Source: a virus. From it: a stretch of DNA of 36,157 nucleotides. Location of the stretch: IMG/VR virus record IMGVR_UViG_3300030060_006262, positions 1 through 36,157 of that record; one strand, 5' to 3'. Of the stretch, positions 9,449 through 23,000 are shown piece by piece; the stretch's first letter is position 1; the number at the start of each line of letters is the position of its first letter. The position numbers and the translations under genes were made by a program. The notes below the pieces were generated by a model, which was not told the DNA's origin, searched no databases, and worked only from the letters and a program-made list of their open reading frames with translations.

Positions 9449-11035
9449 TTAGAATTCGAGTATAATTTTAATGTCCTCTTTTTGTCGGGGACTCCTAGTA
9501 ATTTCAGGTCTATTATCCAAATAGATAACTTCTCCCGACCCTTTATTTATCTCAGAATCAGCGAGTCCCGCTGTGAAGTTAGCACCTAAATTAACTAATT
9601 TACTTCCTGTTGTGATAGTTGATACACCAGTAAAACTAGTTTCAACTGAACCAGTAAATGATGATTCGAGTCCTTTTACACTATTACTTGTAGCAGCACT
9701 CTCAAATTGATATATTCTACCAGTAGTACTAATACCTGAATAATCAGTATGATTATGAAATGTTTGATTAAAGTTCAAAGATCTATCTCTAAAATACTTT
9801 AATACTTTCGTATCCTTATCGAAGGATGCGATATATCCCCTTGCTATTTTTCCGTTTAATGGAGCAACTGTTAATACTTGTTCAATTTCTTCACCAACTT
9901 TTGGTGTGCCATTCACTGATTCAAACTTAATTGCTTGTAATGATGAGTAACTATCAGCCGTGTAAATATCAGTTGAACTTGGTTTAGTGGGATTTTTTAC
10001 AATACCTATTTGAGCAAATGTTGTGTCAGTAGGAAAATCTTTCGTTGTATCATCAAATCTTGCATAACAAATAACTTTATCTGTACCTAATTCAGTGTAA
10101 ATATCATGTCCATGCCCTTTACTAGGTGGAATAATAGGAATTAATTTTGCTCTTGTTGAAACTGCATTAGAACTAATATTTGTTAGATCAACTAATGCGT
10201 AACTATATCCTTTACCACCAGAACTAACAGATACATTAGTTATTACATTTGATTGTACATCAACTCTTGCCTTTGCTCCTGTACCATCACCAATTATATC
10301 AACCTCTTGACCTATTCCATTTTTATACCCAACACCAGCATTTTCAATATAAACATGTTTTATTTGATTTAAGTTAACCTCTGAATCACCATTTTCCCTA
10401 ACATTTCTTATCTGCGTGTCTGTTGATGTTGACCATCCATTTGGAACTGTGATAAATTCAGTGGAATCAAATTTAATAATATCACTTGGTGATATTGTAA
10501 ACAAATACTTCCACACATATCCATCACCACTGGTTCCTGCTTTCGATGGTTCTAAATCAGTAAATGTTGGTTCATCCTGTGATACATTACCAGTTGGATT
10601 TGTTCCACTTGATCCGTTATCAATACAAATATAAACTTTAAAATCTTTATTTAAGACATAGTAGTTTGCATCATATAAACTATTTGCTTTAGTATTTGGA
10701 CTTGGATTATTTGCACTATAGTCATCTCTATAAATTTCATACTTATTACCAGAAACCCAATCAATCCTTCTAATAATTCTCCTTATATTTGCAGATGATA
10801 TCTTTCTACCAAACATCATTGTATCAGTAGTATGTTTTCTATATGAAAAACTATCCGTCGGTGCTGGTGTATTTGTATCCCAATCTGTTGTTCTACCAAA
10901 TCCTACAAGTGTATTTGTACCCGCTGGATTTGATAAACCAATAAAAATATAATATGAATTATTTGTATTTTCGACTGATTCTACAAAATTATTTGCATTT
11001 AATATTCTAAATTGATCAGTAACAATTGCTGACAT
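9449..11035 (-). CDS. 8: Baseplate wedge protein gp8-like, 528 aa
   Basis: The opening (IVTDQFRILNANNFVESV, then YYIFIGLSNPAG) matches the start pattern of T4 gp8, in which an early FRT/FRI-x-N segment is followed by a strand and an RxxWDxN segment. Here the last is GRTTDWDTN, followed by SANIRRIIRRIDW in the position of the T4 RRDW region. In T4, gp8 is a dimeric baseplate wedge component joining gp7 and gp10. This protein is longer than T4 gp8 (334 aa). The extra length includes GxGY repeats near residues 232 (NAGVGYKNG) and 275 (GGKGYSY). It has its own late promoter and lies directly after the gp7-like gene, preserving the T4 gene order. Confidence 0.82.
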   Translation of the reverse strand: MSAIVTDQFRILNANNFVESVENTNNSYYIFIGLSNPAGTNTLVGFGRTTDWDTNTPAPTDSFSYRKHTTDTMMFGRKISSANIRRIIRRIDWVSGNKYEIYRDDYSANNPSPNTKANSLYDANYYVLNKDFKVYICIDNGSSGTNPTGNVSQDEPTFTDLEPSKAGTSGDGYVWKYLFTISPSDIIKFDSTEFITVPNGWSTSTDTQIRNVRENGDSEVNLNQIKHVYIENAGVGYKNGIGQEVDIIGDGTGAKARVDVQSNVITNVSVSSGGKGYSYALVDLTNISSNAVSTRAKLIPIIPPSKGHGHDIYTELGTDKVICYARFDDTTKDFPTDTTFAQIGIVKNPTKPSSTDIYTADSYSSLQAIKFESVNGTPKVGEEIEQVLTVAPLNGKIARGYIASFDKDTKVLKYFRDRSLNFNQTFHNHTDYSGISTTGRIYQFESAATSNSVKGLESSFTGSVETSFTGVSTITTGSKLVNLGANFTAGLADSEINKGSGEVIYLDNRPEITRSPRQKEDIKIILEF

Positions 11036-11055
11036 TGTATCTAAACTTTTCTTTT

Positions 11056-11063
11056 TATTTATA
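11056..11063 (-). promoter_or_regulatory. T4-type late promoter box TATAAATA
   Basis: An exact minus-strand TATAAATA sits in the 40-base gap between the gp7-like and gp8-like genes, 20 bases before the gp8 ATG. It would let gp8 and the DUF4815 gene be transcribed independently of the 13-kb gene upstream. Confidence 0.75.
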
Positions 11064-11075
11064 GTGGTTTGTTCA

Positions 11076-14000
11076 TCATGTTAAATCTGCTCTGTAAGAT
11101 CCAGATGATCTATGACCTCTTTCACCTATGTTATCATAACTCTTACGTTGAATTGTAGGGAATGTAGATAATCCAGTGACACTAAAATTATTCAATGTCT
11201 TACCAGTCACTGTTAGTGATATTGGATTTGATGAACGGACTAAATCTGTACCATACAATACACCCCAATTGAATTTACCTAATATTTCTGACTCACCAAC
11301 AACATTTATACCATTGAATGATCCCGTTGTACCAACACCAACACCAATCGCAGCTGATGAAGTGCTATTACTGTGTATATGGCATGTGATTACACCTTTT
11401 GATCCACTGGGTGTTATTGATTTAACAATATAGATATTATCTAAAAATTGAGTTCCAATTCCAATCACATTATTATTACTTGAATCAACTGAAGTTACTG
11501 CGTTACCAACTTTTGTGCCAGAAACTAATATCGGATATCCAACTTGTAACTCACTAGCAGTTGCATTAGTTAATTCACCATTTGGATCTTCTTTTATAGC
11601 ATGGTAGAAGAATTTAATTGCACCACCAGAAACACTACCTCTATTTGTGGTTGATATTCCAGTTATGATACCAGTATATCCTTGTGCATTCTGTATTCTA
11701 GTAATTTTCTCATAATTAAAGTTTGGTTCCTCTATAAGAACATGTGGTGGATTGGTGAATGTATAACCTAAACCAGGATTTACTACATCAATATCAGATA
11801 CCTGACCATTTGTAATTGTTACTGTTGCAGTTGCAGTAGTTCCTACACCTACAAATTTTTCAACACCTGATGGAGCTGCAATACCAATATCAACAGTTCC
11901 AGAGTATCCTGAACCACCATTTGTTATAACAAAATCTTTAATTGTTCCAGCAACGGATACTATTGCTGTTGCAGAAGCACCAACATTTATATCTCCCGAT
12001 GTAATTAACGCATCAACTTCAGTAACAGTTATTCCTGAATAATTACTCTCCTTGAAGAATGAGTTTGCATCATCAACAAATATACCATCAGCAGCACCAC
12101 CTTTACCATCAGTTGTTGATAGATTACCAATTATCTTTGATGTTGCATATACTTGAGGTTCAAGTATTGATCTAGACTTGTCAATTAATGTTCCATTAAG
12201 ACGTAAATCACGTTTTTGTTTTGTCCATGTTAAAGGTCTTAACGATCCTGTGCTTATACCAGGTCCTGTATAGATATCAGTTTCAACTAAATCAGTGTTT
12301 AAGATATCTTTGACAACTCTTGCTCTATCTTGTGAATCAGTATTATTGTCATTGACAATTGGTAATCCTGCAAGTTTATAATTTTTATTAATCTTCAATG
12401 TGTCGCCAATTTTTACTGTTGGATTAACATCTGCATCAATAGTATCTACACCAGCTGTACCTCTATAGAAGAATATATCAACATCATCGTTATCGTTAAG
12501 TCCTGGTTGTGATTCACCACGGGGTGGTTCTGTGAAGATAAATGTTGATCCACCCTCAAATTGATATGATTCTTTTGGTTTTTGTAATACACCATTTACA
12601 AAGATCAATAGAACAGCATCTAAATCAATTGCTTGAGATTGAGAATTTGTTAAATCTTTCTCAAAACTGAGCAACTCTCCATTAAAGAATAGTGGGAATC
12701 TTCTTCTATTACCGTCCTGTAGTATTTTAATACTATCAATATAGTCTATTTCCCCAAATTGCCATGCTGAAAATCTATCATTAAAGATTTCAAGAACTTC
12801 TAATTCAAATTCTTGTATTGGTTCAGATAAATGAGCATCAGTTACTAGACCTACTGGTTTGAATTTGTCACCTTTCTTAAATGAATGTCCATTTCTAGCA
12901 ATATTAAATGTTTTTATCTCAAATAATGTTGAACCAATACCAACTGATGTTGATGATGCACTCACTGCAACATTAAGTAGTAAATTTGATCCTGTATCAG
13001 TGGTAGTTCCAATACCTATTCGACTAGTACCAACAATCTCAAGATTCTCATAAGATGGTTCAGGTACATTAATTTGTGGATTAATATAACCACTACCAGC
13101 AGAATTAATACTAAAGATTAGTGTACCACCAACACCAACCGTTGCAGTAACATCAGCACCTGTTCCACCACCTCCACCAGCACCTACATCGACTGTAATT
13201 GAATTATCTGTCTTAGATGTAATAGTCAAGAATACACCTGCTGCAGGGTCTGTGGCACGAGGATAAGGGTGATCACTGAAGTTACCATCCTTATTACACT
13301 TAAAGAATAGTGAATTAGTAGCGATTCTTATCTTATTACTGGTAGTAAGACCGTGATTAGGTATAATAAGTGTTAAATCACCTGTATGTGATTCATATAT
13401 TGCATCAGTAGGTGTAAATGGACCTAGTGCTCCACCTTGAACTTCTATTGAGTTTGGATTTGATCTTACAAACTTATGTAAGAAGTTAATATCAGTTACA
13501 CCTATGGCAACTGTTGAACCACGATATCCAGAACCAAATGTTAAATCGTCAAAGAATTCTATCGCATTACCACCACGTTGATAAATGTGAGGTATTGTGC
13601 AAATACCAGCATCAACCTCAAATGTTCTTTCAGATACAATACCAACTAAGAATAATGGTCTTTCATGATCTTGGAATATCGTAGTGGTTACACCCGCATG
13701 TTGTGAAGCACAACTAAATTCTAAGTCTTTTAGATGCACTGAATTTGGTCTACCAAGTGCAAATCCATGTACTTTCTCTGTTGTTACAGTTATAATTCCT
13801 GTTAAATGATCATAGGCAGCAGTTTCTATACCTATATTAACTCCTGATGTTGTACCAACACCAGCAATACTTATGATTCCACCAGCAGGGTTTGTAAATG
13901 GTTGAACTCTCGCACCAACCAATGGGGCATATCCTAGACCTGGTGTAGATCCAAGAGATACGATCAATCCACCTCTAGGAACTTGGTTTTGGTTAATATC

Positions 14001-17000
14001 TGACTCTGATATAATAAATTGTCCATTTTCAGATGTAATGCCAGTGAAAGTGACTGTTGATAAACCTGCAGTTGTATCTGCATCAATTTTGTAATTAAAT
14101 CCTGCATTATTAAGAGTAAATGGTGTTTGGAATACACCATTTATGAATAATACACCGTTACCCACCTGAATACCTGCTGAAGTATTTGCACCACCAACTG
14201 TTAATGAATATGTCTTACCTATTCCAGTAAAGTTATCTGAAATATCATCAAATAACATGTTGGTTGTATAATCCTGTCTTAAGAAAGTTCTACCACTAAA
14301 GTCTGCTTTTATAAATGGTAGTTCAGTTGGAGTCTTTCTCTCTCTCGTATTACCCTTTGGTGGTTCTATAAAGTGCACAAAACTGTCTATGATATTAAAT
14401 GCACCTCTATGAATTCTTGCTGTTGCTCCGTCAGAATGTGATGCTGCAACGATACCTAAAACTCCTCTTTCAACTCTTACTGAAGGCACAGTTGAAATAC
14501 CAAGTGAAATGTTAAGTGAATTATCAATGTCACCAGATCCATCTACTGTACTTGTAAATCCTACCTGCTCAACCTTCATAAATTCATTATCTATTTTTAG
14601 AATATCAGCAGTAAATATCGATCCGATACCACTTAATGCAAATTGAGATGTTGCAGCACCAATATTACCATCTAAAGTATGTGTAATTGATGTAAATGTT
14701 ATCGGTTGTTGAGTAACTCCATCTAATCCAAGAATTGTTTTTGTTAGTTGTTGAGTCATCGTCAACTTGTGTGCATTACCAGCACCAACTCCTGTAAATG
14801 TTATAGCAGTACCTGCTGTTATATCAGCCTTTGTTGGGAATAATTGAAATTCATTCTCATCTCTTACTTTGACAAAAACTGTTGAAGGTAATATGTCAGT
14901 TGTAACACCTGCAAAGTTTACAGTTGATGCGATTGATACTGGTGTGGCAGCAATTCCTACAAAAGTTGATGCCTCCTCATAAGTAATCTCTTCATTAGTA
15001 TTAAAGAAATGATTAGGTATTGTAAAGATACCAGTGCTTTTTTCAAGACCAACAGTATCTGTTGGGTTAAATGTTTTCTGATAAATTGGTACACCTTCAT
15101 GTTTTAGTTCAAATTTTGTTTTATTTGCTCTATTTCCATTTCTACCATCAAATGAAGTAACAAAAACATTTTGTTGAACAGGACCATAATCTAAATCTAT
15201 AGAGGTATTATTGAAATCTGTTTCTGTGTAGAATATTTCGTTAAATGATTGAACTTCTATTAGAGATGAGAATGATGAGTCGGGATAGAATTTAAGGTCA
15301 ATATCATTACCATTAATTTCACCACCAAACGTACCTATTCCTGATGTAGATCCAATTGAAATAAATGGATATTGTACTGTTAAAATATCATCAGCATCTC
15401 TAACAGTTACTATTTGATGAACTGCCGATGTATCTCCACATGATACTCTAACCAGAGATTTAACTGTACTATCATTATCTTTACTTACAGATGTGTAAGT
15501 TATTGGATTTGTTGTGCCTGTATTATACTGTGACTCTAATCTGACACTTCTTTCAGTTCCTGCTGGTTGATCTAATGATAAGAAACGATGTGTACCAGTA
15601 CCTGATGTTGTAGTTCCTAATCCAACAATATTTGCTCTTACATCTAAAGGATTGATTCTATCATTCTGTACCTGTATTTTTATTAAATCATTCTCAAATC
15701 TTGTTGTTACAAGTCCAACCACATTTCCATTTCCTGCAGTATTAGAATCTACAAATATATTTGATTCTGCAGTTGTTGAACCATCAAAATCAATCAAAAC
15801 TTCATTGTAATTAATTTCATTGGTAACTGAATCTTGAACAAATATTTTTGCAAATAATCCATTGAAATCATCTTTAGAAAACTCAGCAATAGAAGTTGTT
15901 GTAAAACCAACAGTTGTTGATCCAACACCAACGTTAGATCCTGTTAATTTTATACTACCTATAATTTTATCCCCATTAGAAACTATATTAGTATCAAAGA
16001 AAGTTTTTAATACTTTAATATCATGATCTCTGTTAAAAGGATCAACTGGTTCAAATATTAAATTATTATCACCACCAGTGGTTGTTTCTGTCTTTAATTC
16101 ACCTAACTTTAAGTTACCATTTTGATTATTAAGTCCAATACCAGCAGAGTCAGATGATTTTTCAATGATAAAATTATCATTTATTGTTTTCATCACAATA
16201 ACTTCACTGATTTGTGTATCAAAAGTATCAGGATCAATTATTTGTATTAAGTAAGTAGCGAAGTCAGTTAGTATTTCGTCAACAATTGTTGTGCCTTCAG
16301 CAAAACTAACACTTGAGAATTGAGAACTTATATCATCATGTATTAGAACTCTATTAGTAAGACATCTAGTAAAGTCTGTAAGTTTTTTGTTTTGTAGTAA
16401 TATATTTTTTGATTTATTATTGACAACATCATAATCATCACCAAAATCAAAATTTCTTTCTTCATCAACTCTTACTTCAGAAACTAAATCAAATATTAGA
16501 GTTGATACAGAGTCTGGACTTATAGTATCAATACCAACTTTAACGTTCCTTATAACACTTGTATCGGCAAAGTTCTTTAATCCTGCAGGGTGAACTAATC
16601 TATTAACTGGATTAGAAAATTGATCCCATGTAATAGTGCTCTTAACTGCGTAAGAGAGATTTTGATAATAATCATTATTAGCAATTACCTGTGTATCATC
16701 ATTTAATTTACCTATACCATCAATCCAACCATATTCCTGACGATTTGCATAATTAATATTAAATTTAGCAAGATTTCTTATAACACTTGAAACTTCTGCT
16801 GATACTCCACTTAATAATCCATTAATTCTATCACCTTTCTTAAATTTGCTTACACCATCTAATTTGATATAATCATCTCTAATTTCTACAACAACTAAAT
16901 CAGTCTTCTCACCATTAACATTTACCTGTTCATTTTTTAGGAATTGTCCCCTTGTCTGTAATGGAATAATTTCTGGATATATTTTTTTGTTAATAAGAGA

Positions 17001-20000
17001 TGCAAATCCAGATTGGAAAGTTTTAGCAATACCAGGATTAGTTGTTAGACCAACTAAACTAAATTTAAGAATTGCTATTGTTCCAGGTGTGTATGATGTA
17101 ACTTTAAAGAATCTATAATCATAATTTTCTGAATTAAATCCATCACCAGTTACAGTGGTAGAAACTCCAACACCACCCGTGCCTATTCCTGATTCACCTA
17201 CTCGTTGAATACCCTCAACATAAATCTCATCACCCTCTGCAAATGGTTGAGGATTAGGGAATCCATTGAATGGTGTTTCCAAGAAACAAGTTACGATTCC
17301 AGAGGTGCTTGTTTGTACAGAATTAATGCCAACACCATTAGAATTATTGATTGAAACTAATCTATGTTGTATTGAGTCTAATCCATTCAATGGAGCAATC
17401 ACCTCAACATCAGTTATTGTTTGGTTTTTAAATACAGGATTGAATGAACTACTATCTACTACAGTGTTAGATTCAGGATTGAAGAGTAGCAAACTAGGAG
17501 CAGATGTAAAATCAGATCCACCATTTATTATGTTTACACTATCAATAACATCAAGATTGTCAATATTAACAACTGAAGGAATTAATGCTTCAGGTCGAAG
17601 TGTCCTATCAGCTGAATATTCGTATCCAAAGTCTTTTATTCTAACATCTTTTATTTTACCAATTTGATTTGATATAGGAACAAGATTTGCATTCTGTCCT
17701 ATAGTAGATTTTACCGACTTAAACTTAGGTAACTTTTCATAATTAAATCCTGGTGTTAGAACTTTAACATCATTTATTGCTCCGTGTGTATTTTTTGATT
17801 TTGTAGAATACTCTAATTTCTCACAATCTGTGCTTTCGTAATTAAAAAATTCTGGTAATTTAGGAGAAAAATTAAATGTTTCGGATGTAACACCTGTAAT
17901 TTTATATTCACCATTGTAAATACTTGGTACAAAAATTATTTCGGAATAATTTTGTACTTCTGTATCAGCAGTGCTTATAAATCCACCTTTTGTTAATCCA
18001 TAATATAAAGTTATTGGAGATGAAGTAGTGTTAGAAAGAGTAAGGTTAGATTCACTTGATTGAGTTCCTACACCAACAGTTCCTACTTGAACAACATTAA
18101 AACTACTTGAATCTTGTGCACTATTATATTCATTTAATAAATTCTTATCATAAAAAATCTTAAAGTCAAAATCAGTTAAAGAAGTGTCAGTGAGACCAAA
18201 TGCCAATTTAGAATTTTTAGTAACGCTTATTCTAGGATTAATTGGTGCAATTGTTTGATTACCACCTGTGTTGGGATTAATTGTTATTAACCTTACTGGA
18301 TCTGAACTTAAATCTTTAAATGTTTCTGCTAGTTGAAAATACCTATCATTTACTCTGTTTACATAATATAATCCAGTCGCAATACCTGTACCATCACCAC
18401 CATCATGTAAAACTTTATCTCCAGTCTTGAATCCATGATTTTGTATATCAATTCTATTTGCCTCTACATCCGAACTTGTAAATGATATTGGATTAATTAA
18501 CAGTTTATCAAATTGACTATTATATTTTACTGATACAGGTGTAGTTGTAGAACCAATACCTACTGCAAGATTTGGAACCACATTAATTTTGACAATATTA
18601 CCGTTCTGTAATCCATGAGTAGTAGTGTTTGCTGCTGAAATATTTGTTGTAACTGTGCTTACAACATGATCAATGTCTCCGATTACTTGATTAAATTTAG
18701 AAGTTAGATAATATAAATTTTCATTTAGTGATTGATTTGGTGTTAAATTAGATGCGTTAGATTTAAAGTATAAACCATCACCTAAAGATCCAATACCAAC
18801 TGTAGATAACCCTATAAAATCTTCTCCCTTTTTAATAACAAATAAATCAATAGTATTTCCAGTAAATGGTATTTGGAAATTATTTGGAAGATCATTTGGA
18901 TCATCAGTGGTTGCAACATTAAATTGTTTATTAGATACTGGCGGTACATTTAATGTTACTTTTTGACCAGTTGTAAATGGGTGTTTAGGAAGATAAATTT
19001 GTCTGTTTGGAATTGAGATTTTATTCTGCACCTCACCAATAACATATGTTGTTTCTGTATTAACACCACTTGTTCCAATTCCAACTGATTGTGGTGCATT
19101 AAAATAAACTACATCATTTTTTCTTGACTCAAATCTTCTTGTTTTTACTGGTATTGATATTTGATTATTAAGAATATCTACATTAGAACCAAAAGTATGT
19201 GCAACACCAGCTACACCTCCACCAGCGGTTCTCATAACTCTTATTACTTTTTGAGAAGCATAAACACTTAATATCTTGAGTGTTTCTTCACCAACTCTTA
19301 AAGAACCACCAATTGAAACTGTATTAGGTAACTTATTTACAAAAATATCTTCTATTACACTGTCTCCAACATTCACAACATTCATTTTTTTACCAAGTTT
19401 GACAGTATCAGTTTTTACACCAACAATGAATGTATCAGTTAAATTTACTACCGCAGTGCTTAAACCAGAGACAGATATTGATTCGTTATCATCAATCTCA
19501 AAAAATGGTAAACAATTTGCACGAACTTCATTATTTCCTTGCCATGTAAATACTGCTTGCTCAAATCTTGAAAGATTTGTTGTGATATTTGATACACCAA
19601 TTCCTAAAATTTCACTTACCTCTGCTCTAAATCCACCACCTTTAGTATCAGTATCATCAAAGTCTATTACATCTCCTACTTTATATCCAGAACCTCCATT
19701 TAATACTTGTACATCTTGAACTCCTCCACTTGTTACAGACTCAATTTCTGTTGCTTGTCTTATGATTTCATTAGATTCAATGATGAAATCATTTTCAGCA
19801 TCTTCTTCTCCAACATTATATGGATAAGTATTACGAGATAAATTAGAATTATTAAAATTAAATGCATGAGTAAGTTCATTATTTTCAGGTATAAGTGGTA
19901 ATCTATAAGTATTACCTATAAAATAAGGATATGAACCAGTTAATTCACCATTAGAATCTACTTCAGATGTTGCAAAATATGCATATATTCCATTAGGAAA

Positions 20001-23000
20001 CTCTGGTGTTTTACAAAAACGTCCATTATGTACGTCTAAATCACCAGATGCATCAAATTGAAAATCATCATTAAAGAATCCATCTACAAATCCACTTGGT
20101 CTGTTGACTACTTTGCTTGAATTTTTAGTATATGAAGAGCGAATTGTTGATAATCCAGAGTTTATATCATCTGGTTTTGTAAATCCAAATGGTCCATAAA
20201 TTGGATTACCATCATATGCCCACCCAATTATTGGTGAATGTTTTAATATTGAATCAAATTCATTATTATTTTTTTTACTAAAGGAATCAGGTTCAAATAT
20301 GGATGCTAATTTTTGTGTATAACCAAGAATTCCAAAATATAAATCACTACTACGTCCTATAAGATGACTACTTCCAAATCTTGTTCTATCATTTAATGAT
20401 AAATCTCTTAAAACAGGTTCAAACTTTGCATTTCTTCCTCTTGCCTCTGCACTAACATTTGTTGTTAAGGCAGTATACCCAAGACCAGAATTAATTACTA
20501 TAGCATCTGTTAACTTACCATTTTCAATAACAGATCTTACGATTGCACCATTACCTGTATCAGAAGTTATTTCTAATAATGGTGGGGAAGAATAATTTGA
20601 TCCTTTATTAACAACAACCACATCCTCAATTTTACCATTTGCAATAATGGGACGTAATTCTGCACCTACTCCAGTTTGTATTTTAACAGAAGGTTTATTA
20701 ACATGATTAACAATTTTTGATCCATAATCAGTGCCTTGCTCATATAAGTATGTTCCTATTATCTCTCCAGATACAATTGGTGTAAAATTAAATGTTCCAG
20801 TTACAGTTGAACCATAAGATACTTCAACATTTACTTTAATTTCAGGATATGTAAATGTCTGGTATCCTGTTCCTGTTGAACCTAAACTTACAAACTTTTC
20901 TCTCTCAAAGTTACTTGAAATTGTAGCACCTATACCAGCATCTGCTAATTTAAATGAATTATCATCTACCTTCATCACATAGTATGAAGAGGTGGTGCTT
21001 AAACCTTGAATAGATTGTGGTGCTGTTGAACCTAAACCAACGGTTGGAGAATATTCAATTATATCACCATGCCCAAAACCATGATTATCATAATTGATTG
21101 TATTGTAAGAAGTTAAAATACCTGCTGGATTAACTCTCAATTTACGATATTGATAACCTGAACCTGAATCTAATACATTTACACCAAAGATTGTATTTTT
21201 CGATTCGGTTCTAAATTTATGAATACCTATTGCAGCAGTATCAGTTGATAAACCAACTGTATTAATGCCAGCAATACCCGACATTGCATCTGATTTATTA
21301 TTAAACAATCTGACTGTTGTTGGGTTTACAACTCTTACAAAATAAGGATCTCCATCAGATAGAGTTCCCTCTACGGTATTTGTACCATATGCAGAACCAA
21401 TACCTACAGATGGATTGCCATTGTTTTTATAATAAACTAATTGACCACTTTCAAGATTATGTTTTGCTCTTGTAGTAATTGTTTCATCGTCTATATCAAT
21501 ACCACCACCAAAGAAAATATTACGACTATCAAATTCTATCTCACGGAATCTATCTCCCAATGCAGCCTGTAATAAGCAACCACTACCATTACCACCAGTT
21601 AATGATATACTCTTTACAGATTCAATATCAAAATCTTGAGGGTCAACTAAAACTGCTTCAACACCTCCTTTTATTATTGGTTCAGCAAGTGCTGATTTAC
21701 CTATACCTACTTCTATTTCAATTTTAGGGGGATTAACAATATCATATCTCTCACCACCATTAGACACAGTTAAATCTTTAAGTGGTCCATAATATATGAT
21801 ATCGGGTGATTTTGGAGATATAATTTCAACACCATCTTTTAATATACCTACCTCATTTACAGTTGGTTCATTTGCAGTGGATGCAAATAAATTTTGTGAT
21901 AAAGGAAATTTTCTTAATATCTTATTTGCTATTAATTTTTTATTAGCATGTCTTTGTAAGGTAAATCTATGTATATCTAATGTTGAGGCACCCACACCTA
22001 TTTGAATGGTACTTGCAGTTCCAATCTGTGCTCTTGAAAAATGAAGTCCAATACGAGTAATATTACCACCAGCAGGTTCTGGTTGAGGATCCACATAGTA
22101 AATACCACCATCAACTAGACCAGGTAATACATCAACAGGAGTAGTATTAATACCAACTTTAATCGCATTATAAACAACAGCATCACCTTTTACAAAATCA
22201 ATAGGATCATTTGTAGCGAAATCAATAAAATAATATAAATTATTATTTGGATTTTGTGAATCTAATGCAAAATCAATATCTGTTGGATTTGTAAATGCAC
22301 TTCCAACTCTTTGTTCACTTGTAACAACATCGGATATTGTATAATCTGGTAATGAATTAGAGGCAACATATCCATCAATATTACTATCTGTATAAACATT
22401 GAGAACATTAGAAATTATAGTATCATTTCCCTCTTTGATTTCAACACCTGTGCTATTTGCTTTTTCAATTATTCTACGTATATCGTATTGGATATTAGAA
22501 TTTGGAGTAAATGTTGTAATAGCTGTAAAACTATTATCCAAATTAATAGTTCCTACCTCTGCAGTGCCTTCTATAGTTTGTTCATTTCTTCTTAATATCT
22601 CAAATTGATCGCCAACTTTTAATGAGGATTTATCTATTTTTGTTTCAAGTGAAAATGTGTTTCCTGTAATTTCAACTCTAAATCTTGAACTTGTATTATA
22701 TTGCCAAATATTTGCAAATTTTTCTTTATAAGATAATTCATTATTTTCAATCTTTTCACCAACATTTTTTACATAAATGTTTTCACCTTCATTTGCAAGA
22801 TTAAGTTCATCAATAACCTCAAGTTCTGATAGTACACCAGTAATTCTAAATTCTATTTTTTTATCTAATTCACCATTTTCATATCCAATTAAAGTTTGAT
22901 TCTTCCTAATATTGTCTGCAGTGTTAATAACTCTTGTTACACCTGTACAACCAAAAAATTGATTTATAGATTTAGATGTGTAATTAATAGTGTTGTTACC

